Assembly (NCBI RefSeq): GCF_002788215.1
Contig: NZ_CP024845.1
Coordinates: forward strand, 3,100,001-3,164,000
Origin: Halohasta litchfieldiae
GTDB taxonomy: Archaea > Halobacteriota > Halobacteria > Halobacteriales > Haloferacaceae
DNA: 64,000 nucleotides
Direction: 5' to 3'
The position numbers and the translations under genes were made by a program. Positions within the stretch are counted from its first letter, which is position 1, and each line of letters begins with the position of its first letter. Of this stretch, positions 1 through 7,914 are shown piece after piece. The notes under the pieces are model-generated. The model saw only the letters and a list, made by a program, of their open reading frames with translations, made no database searches and was not told the DNA's origin.

Positions 1-291
1 CGTGGCCACCGGGAGGTGGCTCATCTCGCCCTGCAACAGTCGACTGTCGGGAACGGTTTCGGCGGCCAGCGAGAGACCACGGCGGGCGAAATCGAGGCCG
101 ATACTTCCCGGCGGCAGATTGGCGAGCGTTCGCGCGCCGTCGCCACAGCCCAGATCGAGAACCAATGGTTCGGAGGGCAGGGCCGCCAGCAGGTCATCGA
201 TCAGGTCTGCATCCGAACCATCCGGGTTGCGTCGCTCGGCATACGCCGTCGACAACGCCTCCCACGCCTGTCGTCGCTCATGGCGGTCCAT
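1..291 (-). CDS. SAM-dependent methyltransferase, N-terminal part (runs off window start)
   Basis: Only the first 97 codons are present; the rest lies to the left of the window. The protein begins MDRHERRQAWEAL and carries a class I methyltransferase motif I (LDLGCGDGARTLA, about residues 45-57) followed by an acidic strand-2 end (GLDFA), the usual SAM-binding arrangement of the type 11/25 methyltransferases. The substrate cannot be told from the N-terminus. An in-frame ATG 19 codons upstream (ending at 348) is possible, but the downstream start fits the family better because the intervening residues look unlike the family. It is divergent from the lipid reductase that follows. Confidence 0.8.
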   Translation of the reverse strand, partial: MDRHERRQAWEALSTAYAERRNPDGSDADLIDDLLAALPSEPLVLDLGCGDGARTLANLPPGSIGLDFARRGLSLAAETVPDSRLLQGEMSHLPVAT

Positions 292-405
292 ACCGAACAG
301 AGGGCCGCCACAGCAATCAGTGTGTTCGCTACCAACTATGTGTTGCATACAAAGCGACTGATTTCGAGATAAAGAGTTTTCGCCACGGAGGTTGGATTTT
401 GGCCA

Positions 406-1776
406 ATGACTACCTACGAGTACGATATCGCCGTTGTTGGCGCGGGGACATCGGGCTGTTATGCTGCGGCGACCGCCGCCAACGCTGGCCTCGATGTCGT
501 CATCATCGAGCGGAAAGACGCCGAAGAGGCAGGCCACATCGCCTGCGGCGACGCCCTCAAAGGCGCTGACGCCTTCCCCGAGGCGATTCCGAAGTCCAAG
601 ATCGAACCCTCCTTCACGAACACGGACGTCGACCACGGTCGCTTCGAGATCCCGAGCCACGACACGGTGCTCGAAATCCCAGTCCCTGGCGAACTCGCCG
701 TGATTGATCGACTGAAGTACGGGAAACTCCTCATCGAAGGCGCCGAAGAGTCCGGCGTGGAGTTCCATTACGATACGGTCGTCCAAGACGTCACCCAAGC
801 CGACGACGGCACCGTCACCGGCGTCACTGGGAAATCGAACGGCGAGGCCGTCGAATACGACGCCGAGGTCGTGATCGACGGGGGTGGCTCGCTCTCGTTG
901 CTGCAGGACAAAGTCGACTTCGACGGGACCACGTTCGACACAAACGTCCAGTACTCCCAGTTCTGCTCGGCCTACCGAGAGATCGTGGAGGTCGAGGAGG
1001 ACGTCGAGTGGGACGATGCACTCGTCTTCAAGCCGACCAAGCGTGCGGCGGGCTATCTGTGGTACTTCCCGCGCACGTCGACAACGATCAACGCCGGCCT
1101 CGGTTTCCAGATGAACGAAGAACCGATGCAGATGATCGAGGACCTCAAAGAGGACCTCAAAGATCGCGAGGAGTTCGAGAACGGCGAGGTCACCGACAAA
1201 CTCGGCGCGGCCCTCCCAACCCGGCGCGTCTACGACTCGGCTGTGGCTCCCGGATACATGGCGGTCGGCGACGCTGCGGCCCACGTCAATCCGACCACCG
1301 GCGGCGGAATCGCTGGTGCGGCCTACGCCGGGAAGTACGCCGCCGAACAGGCCGTCGAGGCGATTGAGGCGGGCGACGTGAGCGAGGACGCCCTCTGGCA
1401 TTACAACGAGCGCGTGATGGACCACTTCGGCTCCCGGTATGCGGGCCTCGACGTCTACAATATTCTTTCGACCGCCGTCGACATCGACGACCTGATGGGC
1501 CTCTTGGCTGCGCTGCCGGGCGAAAAGCTGGCTGAGGCGTTGTATACGGGCAAAACGTCGATGGGGCCACTGCTGGCTGCTCGGACCGCCGTCGACAGCT
1601 TCGGCTACTGGCGGCAGATTCTGGACTTCTACAAGGTCAAACAGCTTGCAGAGAAGCTGATCAACCACTACGAGCGATATCCGTCGACGCCTGCGGCCCT
1701 CGAAGCATGGCAACGTCAGCGCGACGAACTGATGGACGAAATCTACGAGACGACCGGCGCTGAGCCGAAATACTAA
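406..1776 (+). CDS. Geranylgeranyl reductase family FAD protein (archaeal lipid saturation)
   Basis: A 456-residue flavoprotein. It has an N-terminal FAD Rossmann motif (VGAGTSGCYAA, residues 11-21), a central substrate-binding region and the second FAD motif GDAAAHVNPTTGGGI near residues 287-301, all typical of digeranylgeranylglycerophospholipid reductases. Members of this family saturate the isoprenoid chains of archaeal ether lipids, or other geranylgeranyl compounds, at the membrane. Haloarchaea carry several paralogues, so the precise substrate (phospholipid versus menaquinone side chain) is inferred only. A GGAGG lies at 387-391 before the ATG. The gene is followed after 8 nt by the convergent DUF309 gene. 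Confidence 0.88.
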   Translation: MTTYEYDIAVVGAGTSGCYAAATAANAGLDVVIIERKDAEEAGHIACGDALKGADAFPEAIPKSKIEPSFTNTDVDHGRFEIPSHDTVLEIPVPGELAVIDRLKYGKLLIEGAEESGVEFHYDTVVQDVTQADDGTVTGVTGKSNGEAVEYDAEVVIDGGGSLSLLQDKVDFDGTTFDTNVQYSQFCSAYREIVEVEEDVEWDDALVFKPTKRAAGYLWYFPRTSTTINAGLGFQMNEEPMQMIEDLKEDLKDREEFENGEVTDKLGAALPTRRVYDSAVAPGYMAVGDAAAHVNPTTGGGIAGAAYAGKYAAEQAVEAIEAGDVSEDALWHYNERVMDHFGSRYAGLDVYNILSTAVDIDDLMGLLAALPGEKLAEALYTGKTSMGPLLAARTAVDSFGYWRQILDFYKVKQLAEKLINHYERYPSTPAALEAWQRQRDELMDEIYETTGAEPKY

Positions 1777-1784
1777 GCTGGAAA

Positions 1785-2420
1785 CTACTCTTCGTTCTCG
1801 TCGGCAGGATCGAACAGCCCTGCGACATCCTTCTCTTTCCGCCGTCGACGCTCGACCTGTGATGCTAATCTATTATAAACGATTCCGCGGTGTGTCGACT
1901 CGCCGACGAAGGTCGTGAGCAGGCTGATATACTCCGTCTGGCTCTCGTCTACTTCCTCGCGGGCGTACTCGATGGCATCGTGGATGACGCTGTCGTCGTA
2001 CTGGTCGAACTCCTCGGTGAGAACCCCTGCGGCCGTCGTGATCGCCCCGAGTTCCAGATCGGCTGCTGCAAGTGGCTGTCCCTTATAAGTAAGCACGGGC
2101 GGAGAGGCGCGTTCGATTCGCTCGGGGTCGGTTTCGAGTGCCTGTAAGTAGCTCCGGACAGCCACGGTGTCGACACCGCGGTAGGTCGATGGTAACCCAA
2201 TTAAATACTCCCTACCGCTCTCACAGAGGCCGACCGCGCCGCTCCAGTTTCGGTTCTGGGCGTGGTAGATTGCGGCCGTAAACTGGATCAGTCCGTGGAG
2301 CAATTGCTCGTCGTCGCTCCCGGTCGGGAGGTCGAGCCACACGTCCTCCCACGCGTCGTGGGCGGCATGGGTGGCTCCGGCATTATAAATAGCAAGCCCG
2401 GCGCGAAGTTGCTCCTCCAT
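1785..2420 (-). CDS. DUF309 domain protein
   Basis: A 211-residue protein. The start MEEQLRAGLAIYNAG places the DUF309 signature (HAAHDAWEDVWLDLP, roughly residues 17-31) close to the N-terminus, as is usual for the family. The open frame continues upstream, but that extension is Arg/Pro-rich and unlike haloarchaeal protein, so I reject it. DUF309 proteins are small helical proteins with a conserved His/Glu-Trp core and no established reaction. The C-terminal half (helical, ending in a charged RRRRKEKD tail) is less conserved. The gene lies tail-to-tail with the reductase and head-to-head with the Yip1-like gene. Confidence 0.72.
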   Translation of the reverse strand: MEEQLRAGLAIYNAGATHAAHDAWEDVWLDLPTGSDDEQLLHGLIQFTAAIYHAQNRNWSGAVGLCESGREYLIGLPSTYRGVDTVAVRSYLQALETDPERIERASPPVLTYKGQPLAAADLELGAITTAAGVLTEEFDQYDDSVIHDAIEYAREEVDESQTEYISLLTTFVGESTHRGIVYNRLASQVERRRRKEKDVAGLFDPADENEE

Positions 2421-2506
2421 ACAGAGAGGGGTGCCAGCGGGAGGGAAAAATCCGTGGACTCCGCGCGATAGTAACGCTGATAGGACCGCCAGCCCTCCGG
2501 TCGACC

Positions 2507-3124
2507 GTGACAACGTGGGTCGAAACGCCGCGTGGCGGCCGTGATCGAGGGCCAACTGGCTTGGTGCGCGCGTGGGGCGAAGTCCTCCGTCGACCGCGCC
2601 GGTTTTTCGCCAATGGCGTCGCCCCGGGCGACCAAGCACCGGGACTGAGTTTCGCAATCGTCGTGGCACTGATTTACGTCGGTGGCCTGCTGGCTGTCCA
2701 GCCCGAACGCCTACTCGGCGAGGGCCGGATTCCGATCATGGCCGACAGCCTCGGCCTCACCGCGGTCTTCGTTTTGCTGCTGTTGGCTGTCGTCGTCGCC
2801 CCTGCGGCGCTCCATCTCGTTTCGGCCATCCAGACAGTCATTCTTATGCTACTTGTCGACGACCGCGCTGGCGTCAGCGAGACGGTCCAGATCATCGGCT
2901 ATGCAACCGCGCCCTGTGTGTTCGCATGGGTTCCGATTCCGGGGGTGGCTGCGCTCTGTGGGCTGTACGCGACCGGCCTGCTCATTGTCGGTCTGGCAGT
3001 CGTCCACCGGACGACATCCCTTCGGGCCGCTGTAGCTGGGATGCTGCCAGCGATACTCGTTTTCGGTGTAGGGTTCGGAGCGATTCGGGCTGGGCAGGCA
3101 GTGGCCGCCGGAGTAGTCGGCTAA
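2507..3124 (+). CDS. Yip1-like multi-pass membrane protein
   Basis: A 205-residue protein with a GTG start at 2507. After a short basic N-terminus (RAWGEVLRRPRRFFANGVAPGD), which is typical of haloarchaeal Yip1-domain proteins, there are about five hydrophobic segments (near residues 47-63, 80-103, 106-117, 135-165 and 178-203). Yip1-family membrane proteins have no defined enzymatic role in archaea; a structural or trafficking-like role in the cytoplasmic membrane is only an analogy. The start overlaps the 5' flank of the divergent DUF309 gene, so both probably share a compact promoter region. Confidence 0.65.
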   Translation: MTTWVETPRGGRDRGPTGLVRAWGEVLRRPRRFFANGVAPGDQAPGLSFAIVVALIYVGGLLAVQPERLLGEGRIPIMADSLGLTAVFVLLLLAVVVAPAALHLVSAIQTVILMLLVDDRAGVSETVQIIGYATAPCVFAWVPIPGVAALCGLYATGLLIVGLAVVHRTTSLRAAVAGMLPAILVFGVGFGAIRAGQAVAAGVVG

Positions 3125-3178
3125 CACCCCAGCGCGTTTCGACAACGGTTAAAGGGTGGGTCCATATTTTTTTAGCAA

Positions 3179-5389
3179 ATGGGTTCGTGTATCATCTGTG
3201 ACGTCCCTGTTGATGGCGGTCACGTTTGTGACAGTCATCAAGAAGACGTCATCTTCGAGTTCCGTGGAAACCATGCATCGCAACTTATCGACAACCGATT
3301 CTATCAGGGAACGGTCGACGGCTACGCCGATTTCGGCGTCTTCATCGATCTCGCCCCCGGCGTCACCGGCCTGCTTCACCGCAGTGAGCTAGATCGTCGC
3401 CTCGAAAGTCTCAACTGGGAACCGGGCGACACCGTCTGCGTTCGCGTCAACAACGTCCGAGACAACGGCAACATCGATCTCGGCAAATCGATCCGACAGT
3501 CCGACCGCGAGTTCCGTGGCAAACTGATCCTCGACGGCACCGACGAAAAGCTCGCCGCAGAGGTCGACGACAACGAGTCGGAAGCCGAGACTCAGACAAG
3601 CGAACCGGAGCCAGAACCGGAGCCGGAAGTCGAGACCGAAAGCGTCGAGACCGACGCAGTCGACGAAGGCGAAACTGACGACGCCGAACCTGAGTCAGTC
3701 GAAACCGACGAATTCGACACCGGCGAGGTCGCCGTCAGCCACGGTCCCGAGACCGGAAGCGAGACCAAGGAGGCCGTTATTGGCGGCGAAACCGACACCA
3801 GTACGCCGAGCAGCAACTCCTCGGGCGGTGCGGTCACCGTTTCCGAGCGCGAGGCCGAATCAGCCGAAGCAGACGGCGAGCCCGTCGCTGAGGGCTACGA
3901 CGAAGTCAGCATCGAAGCACTCGCTGATCTCGTCGACGAGCGCGTCCGACTCGACGGCGAGATCGTGAGCATCCGCCAGACCGGCGGCCCGACCGTCTTC
4001 GAACTCCGCGACGAGACCGGCGTCGTCGACTGTGCCGCGTTCGTCGAGGCTGGCGTCCGCGCCTACCCCGAGATCGAACTCGGCGACATCGTCCGACTCG
4101 ACGGCGAGGTCGAACGCCGCCGCGGCGAACTCCAGGTCGAAACCGACGAACTCGTCGCCCTCGAAGACGAGGAACGCGAGGCCGTCACCACGCGACTGGC
4201 CGACGCGCTCACCGACCGTGCCCGACCCGACTCGCTGGAGCCAATCGGTGACCACGACGCGGTCGACGCCATCGCCGAACCGCTCCTCGACGTGGCCGAG
4301 GCGATCCGCCGAGCCGTTCTCGAATCCCGCCCGGTCGTCATCCGACATCCAGCCACCGCCGACGGCTACGTTGCCGGAGCGGCCATTGAGCGCGCCGTCC
4401 TCCCGCTCGTCCGTGAGGAACACGCCCGCTCGGATGCCGAGTACCACTACATCGTCCGCCGGCCGCTCGACAACGCCATCTACGGGATGGATGCGGCGAC
4501 CAAAGACGCGACCCGCATGCTTCAGGACCGAGACCGTCACGACGAGAAACTGCCACTGTTCTGCTTCGTTGGAGCCGCCAGCACCGCCGATTCGGCCGAC
4601 GGACTCGGCCTCTTGGGTGTGTACGGTGCCGAACGAATCGTTCTCGATTCGATCTCGGCCGACACCGATGTCGACGACGTGGCCGAACAGGTTGTCACCG
4701 CGGACGAAGAGGCAACGGATCTCTCGGTCGGCGCGCTGACCGCGACGCTCGCTGCGGCGCTCAACACCGACGTGAGCGACGACATGCAGCACCTCCCCGC
4801 AGTGAGCTACTGGGAGGACACCCCCGAGGCTTACACCGCAGCCGCCGAAGACGCGGGCTACGACGCCGAGCAGGTAACCAACATCCGCGAGGCAGTCGCC
4901 CTTGAGGCCTACTACCAGTCGTATCAGGACAAACGCGAACTGATTACGGATCTGTTGTTCGACGACGCCGGCGGCCTCGCTGGCCACATCGCCGAGCAGT
5001 TCCGCGAGAAGCTCGACACCGAGCTCTCGACCGCCCAAGCCAACCTCGAAGGCGAGGAACGCGACGGTGTCTCGATGGCCGTCCTCGACACCGATCAGTT
5101 CAGTCACCGCTTCGACTTCCCGTCGACGGAACTCCTGCTCGACGAACTCCATCGCGCCGAACGCGAGGGTGAGGCGTTCGTCACTGTCGGCATCGGCATG
5201 GACGAACTCTACCTCCGAAGTACCGAACCGCTCGACATTCGCGCCGTCGCCGAGCAGGCCGCCGAGGCCGCTCCTGAAGCCGACGTCACCGCACGCGGCG
5301 TCCGCGAAGGCCGCATCGAGTTCCTCGCCGGCAAACGCGAGGCCGCCAAGGACGCCGTCCTTGAGGCCGCCGCAGAGCAGTTCAACTAA
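3179..5389 (+). CDS. Zn-finger / S1 / OB-fold / DHH-like RecJ-family protein, probably catalytically degraded
   Basis: A 736-residue protein. In order: a small Cys/His cluster (C4, C7, C17, H20); an S1 domain (about residues 40-110, GYADFGVFIDL); a strongly acidic Glu/Thr/Ser linker (about 120-235); an OB-fold nucleic-acid-binding domain (about 240-330, RLDGEIVSIRQTGG); and a C-terminal DHH/DHHA1-like region (about 375-736). Haloarchaeal proteins with this order are usually labelled DHH phosphoesterase or RecJ-like. At the position of motif I I read IRHPATADGY rather than a canonical HxDxDG, no DHH triplet is visible, and the DHHA1 GGGH is replaced. A structural, Cdc45-like or RNA-binding role therefore seems as likely as nuclease activity. 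It appears monocistronic. Confidence 0.75.
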   Translation: MGSCIICDVPVDGGHVCDSHQEDVIFEFRGNHASQLIDNRFYQGTVDGYADFGVFIDLAPGVTGLLHRSELDRRLESLNWEPGDTVCVRVNNVRDNGNIDLGKSIRQSDREFRGKLILDGTDEKLAAEVDDNESEAETQTSEPEPEPEPEVETESVETDAVDEGETDDAEPESVETDEFDTGEVAVSHGPETGSETKEAVIGGETDTSTPSSNSSGGAVTVSEREAESAEADGEPVAEGYDEVSIEALADLVDERVRLDGEIVSIRQTGGPTVFELRDETGVVDCAAFVEAGVRAYPEIELGDIVRLDGEVERRRGELQVETDELVALEDEEREAVTTRLADALTDRARPDSLEPIGDHDAVDAIAEPLLDVAEAIRRAVLESRPVVIRHPATADGYVAGAAIERAVLPLVREEHARSDAEYHYIVRRPLDNAIYGMDAATKDATRMLQDRDRHDEKLPLFCFVGAASTADSADGLGLLGVYGAERIVLDSISADTDVDDVAEQVVTADEEATDLSVGALTATLAAALNTDVSDDMQHLPAVSYWEDTPEAYTAAAEDAGYDAEQVTNIREAVALEAYYQSYQDKRELITDLLFDDAGGLAGHIAEQFREKLDTELSTAQANLEGEERDGVSMAVLDTDQFSHRFDFPSTELLLDELHRAEREGEAFVTVGIGMDELYLRSTEPLDIRAVAEQAAEAAPEADVTARGVREGRIEFLAGKREAAKDAVLEAAAEQFN

Positions 5390-5510
5390 CGCCGCAACCG
5401 ACTCGGTTTGATTTTATTGTTATCAACGCGATCCAGCGATGGCTTCGTCTAACGTCGACACCGACACGCGGCGAACCTGTCAGTGAGTACTATTATAACT
5501 GATGCGTGTA

Positions 5511-5531
5511 CTGGTATAGCTACCATACCAG
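5511..5531. promoter_or_regulatory. Inverted repeat (operator candidate) before the integrase-like/CheF operon
   Basis: CTGGTAT (5511-5517) and ATACCAG (5525-5531) are perfect 7-bp inverted arms with a 7-nt spacer. A TATA-like TATTATAA lies at 5491-5498 and the ribosome-binding sequence AGAGGTGA begins inside the right arm (5530-5537). The repeat therefore sits at or just after the expected transcription start, the position of an archaeal repressor operator. Alternatively it forms an mRNA hairpin that masks the ribosome-binding site. The sequence is seen; the function is inferred. Confidence 0.5.
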
Positions 5532-5541
5532 AGGTGAAAAA

Positions 5542-6384
5542 ATGGACGAGCGCATGTCAGGTCGACCGGAAGCACTGTCAGCGGCATCGGTCCCGCCATC
5601 GAAGGCACTTGATCCGGCGGCGTTCTATAGCTTATATTTGGGCGGCTTGGCGTTTTCCGACCGACAGCGGCGGGTTCGGTCGACCGCCATCCTCATCCTC
5701 AGCGGTCGACTCGGGTTGCGACCGGGAGAGATCCAGCATCTCCACGAGGGATGGATCGACTGGGACCGCGGCGTGATCCGGATTCCAAAGCGCGATCCCT
5801 GTGCCTGCAATCTCTGCTACGAGACCGCTCGACACCGCCAGCGCGCGGGCGACGGTCGACAGGTACTCGATATTCTTGCGGAGTCGACGTGGACCCCACC
5901 CGGTGGTGAACGGACCGCCCCCTTCGGGTGGTCCCAACGACTGACCGCAGTGCTGGCGACACTCTGTGATGTGGAGGGCTATCTCGGCCTCTCGGCGGAG
6001 GCGATGGCCCGACTCATCAATCGGAGCGCCCATCAGGCTGAGGGATTGGACTACGACAGTATCGATATCCAGAGCCTCAGAGCGACCGCGGCGGCGTTTT
6101 TCGCCGACGCTGGCTTTTCGGCCCGCCGGATCGCGGGCCTGCTCGGCGAAGATGTCGACACCGCCGGTGCGTTCGCCCGGCGAGAAGGTGGCGACGCCCG
6201 CGAACAGCTCTTCGCGCAGTTCACCGAGTCGACGGTCGCAGATCCCGGTGCGGCGTATGCACTGCTCGCCGAGCCGGAACCGTTCGATCACGAGCCGTTC
6301 GATCCGCGGACGTACGACGCCGACTGGCTCGCGCAGAGCAGCGGGCGAGCTACCCCGACTCGCTCCGCAACCCACGGCCGGTGA
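5542..6384 (+). CDS. Tyrosine-recombinase-like protein with lost catalytic residues
   Basis: A 280-residue protein. I chose ATG 5542 over the in-frame GTG at 5506 because an AGAGGTGA ribosome-binding site sits directly before it. The fold signature of phage integrases is visible: LGLRPGEIQHL (Arg60 = catalytic Arg I), WIDWDRGVIRIPKRD, and the C-terminal SLRATAAAFFADAGFSARRI (Arg180 = Arg II) followed by LLGEDVDTAGAFARR. The box-II His is Gln/Ser, the GH motif is GE (Glu203) and the nucleophilic Tyr is Phe211, so strand cleavage is not expected. A CxCxxC cluster (Cys87, 89, 92) is inserted after the beta-hairpin. The stop overlaps the GTG start of the CheF gene (GTGA), indicating translational coupling. 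A domesticated DNA-binding role is inferred. Confidence 0.7.
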   Translation: MDERMSGRPEALSAASVPPSKALDPAAFYSLYLGGLAFSDRQRRVRSTAILILSGRLGLRPGEIQHLHEGWIDWDRGVIRIPKRDPCACNLCYETARHRQRAGDGRQVLDILAESTWTPPGGERTAPFGWSQRLTAVLATLCDVEGYLGLSAEAMARLINRSAHQAEGLDYDSIDIQSLRATAAAFFADAGFSARRIAGLLGEDVDTAGAFARREGGDAREQLFAQFTESTVADPGAAYALLAEPEPFDHEPFDPRTYDADWLAQSSGRATPTRSATHGR

Positions 6385-7637
6385 CCAGTTCGGTCGACAG
6401 CTCGTTCAACGTCGCCGATCTCGGCGACCGGATGCATCTCGACCGCGACAGCGAGCTGGTCGACGAAGACGGTGCAGCCGTCACGCTGCAGCAGTGGGTA
6501 AGCCGCCGCGAGGCACAGCGATACGACGCTCTCGACGCGGAATCGACCGATCAGTCCAAGGGGGCGGCGAGCCGAGAGGCAGGCTCGGCCGATGGTCGGT
6601 CGACAGCCGCCGAAAGTCACTCAACAAATCAGTCCGGACAACTGGACATAGCACCGGACGAGGGGAGTACAAGCGATTCCGAGGGACAGACCGGTGGGAC
6701 GGCCAGCGTCGACAGCGGTGGCCTCTTCGATCCACGAGAGCGAATCTCGGGGGACCCAATCCTCACGACCGAGACGACAGTTGCCTGTTCCGGGCTTGCC
6801 GATGGCCAGCCAGTCGCCTGCCGTGTCGTGCTGGGTGCGTCCGAGTTGGTGCTGGCCCGCGCCGACGACACGATGGGCGAGGAGTACACAGCCATCCCGG
6901 TCGACTCCATCGTCGACCTCTCGCCGGATCAGATTCCCTCGGAGTTCGCCGAGACCTTCGAGTCGACGGTCGCCATCGCCTCCGACGAAGGTGAGGGTCG
7001 ACAGCTGGCGATCATCGAACTCCGGGGGAACAAACAGATCGGCTTTGCGAACGAACTGTTCAAGCTGATCCTCCAAGGTTGTGAAATCATCGTCACCCAC
7101 CCTGCAAAGAAGGGTGGCCGCGTCTTAGAAACCGATCCGGTCCCCGGCGAGCTTACAGTCGACGACCGGTCGGTATCGATCACCGCCGCCGACGGAGACG
7201 ACGAGCTGACGATTCGGCTGTCGGATATCATCCACATCGGGACGGGGAAACAGACCTACGAGAACCTCCGTATGCGGGGGCTGTCGATTCGCCATCTCCA
7301 CGCCTCCAAGGAGGCGGCCGAAACCGCAATCAAGCTCCGAGATGATAGGAAACAAAAACTGTTCGAGCGGTTCGTCAGACAGAGCTACCGGAAACGGAAA
7401 CGGAAAATCGAGCAGCTCACGATCACCGAGGCGTTCAAGGAGGTCCTCGTTGCGCTCTACTCGGCCAGCGACGAGATGGATCTCTCGATGATTATCGATA
7501 AAAACCCCGGCGAACTCCAAGACGTATTCGACTCGCTACAAGACGTTGGGCTGGTCCGCATGACAGACGACGGGACGGTACTCACCGGCCTAGGTCGGGT
7601 CGTCGTCAACGAGAAGATACAGGATGTAAATACATAA
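6381..7637 (+). CDS. CheF-family archaeal taxis protein with long N-terminal extension
   Basis: A 418-residue protein with a GTG start overlapping the preceding stop. Residues from about 118 on match the archaeal CheF family (DUF439): successive beta-rich segments, ATHPAKKGGRV-like motif (here VTHPAKKGGRV), a helical EALVALYS-like element (EVLVALYSASDE) and a winged-helix-like end closing with LGRVVVNEKIQDVN. CheF proteins link CheY and the Che machinery to the archaellum motor in haloarchaea. Residues 1-117 are an unusual acidic, Ser/Thr/Gly-rich extension beginning FNVADLGDRMHLDRDSELVDEDG. No other che or archaellum gene is nearby, so this is a stand-alone paralogue paired with the integrase-like protein. 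Whether it acts in taxis is unproven. Confidence 0.78.
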   Translation: MTSSVDSSFNVADLGDRMHLDRDSELVDEDGAAVTLQQWVSRREAQRYDALDAESTDQSKGAASREAGSADGRSTAAESHSTNQSGQLDIAPDEGSTSDSEGQTGGTASVDSGGLFDPRERISGDPILTTETTVACSGLADGQPVACRVVLGASELVLARADDTMGEEYTAIPVDSIVDLSPDQIPSEFAETFESTVAIASDEGEGRQLAIIELRGNKQIGFANELFKLILQGCEIIVTHPAKKGGRVLETDPVPGELTVDDRSVSITAADGDDELTIRLSDIIHIGTGKQTYENLRMRGLSIRHLHASKEAAETAIKLRDDRKQKLFERFVRQSYRKRKRKIEQLTITEAFKEVLVALYSASDEMDLSMIIDKNPGELQDVFDSLQDVGLVRMTDDGTVLTGLGRVVVNEKIQDVNT

Positions 7638-7688
7638 TGAGCGCTGACTGGCCGATGGTGGAGATCGCATCCACACAATAGCAGACAA

Positions 7689-7715
7689 ACGTATTTATTT
7701 AAATACGTATAAAAA
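7689..7715 (+). promoter_or_regulatory. 20-bp palindrome joined to a TATA box, upstream of putative RNA gene
   Basis: ACGTATTTA-TT-TAAATACGT (7689-7708) is a perfect 9-bp inverted repeat with a 2-nt centre, directly followed by TATAAAAA (7708-7715). The site is between two convergent genes, so it cannot serve as promoter for either. It points to a transcription start near 7735-7740 on the plus strand. The AT-rich palindrome itself could be a regulator site. Confidence 0.5.
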
Positions 7716-7735
7716 CGTGAGAAATCGCAGACGAT

Positions 7736-7880
7736 ACCGTTTAGTCTAGCTAGTTTTAACGAGTATTCGCAGAGATGGGGGAACGCTCACAGAGCGTTGT
7801 TCTCTGCATGGAAGGGCGGTGCGGGGGCGCTGCCCTTTTGACTACGAGATGAGAGCGTTGCACGCTGCTTCTAAAATATA
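7736..7880 (+). ncRNA. Putative structured non-coding RNA
   Basis: In the 277-bp gap between the convergent CheF and ZIP genes, several stable elements follow a TATA box. A closing stem TAGTC (7742-7746) / GACTA (7840-7844) encloses two hairpins. Hairpin 1 has a lower stem GCAGAGA (7769-7775) / TCTCTGC (7801-7807), a 6/2 internal loop, and an upper stem AACGCTC (7782-7788) / GAGCGTT (7792-7798). Hairpin 2 is an 11-bp stem (7812-7822 / 7827-7837, with G-U pairs) capped by GGGG and followed by T's. A third small hairpin is AGCGT-TGC-ACGCT (7854-7866). I do not recognise a known family: no tRNA, SRP, RNase P or clear C/D or H/ACA signature. Ends are approximate. A duplicated CTAG (7746-7753), rare in haloarchaeal DNA, lies in the 5' part. 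Confidence 0.45.
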
Positions 7881-7914
7881 TACGGACAATGTTCGGATCA
7901 AGTCGCGAAACAGT

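Noticed and set aside
3860-5152. A 430-codon open frame on the minus strand, antisense to the S1/OB/DHH-like gene
   Set aside because: It mirrors the plus-strand codon bias and its protein is Val/Gly/Asp-rich with no domain; the plus strand carries clear S1 and OB motifs.
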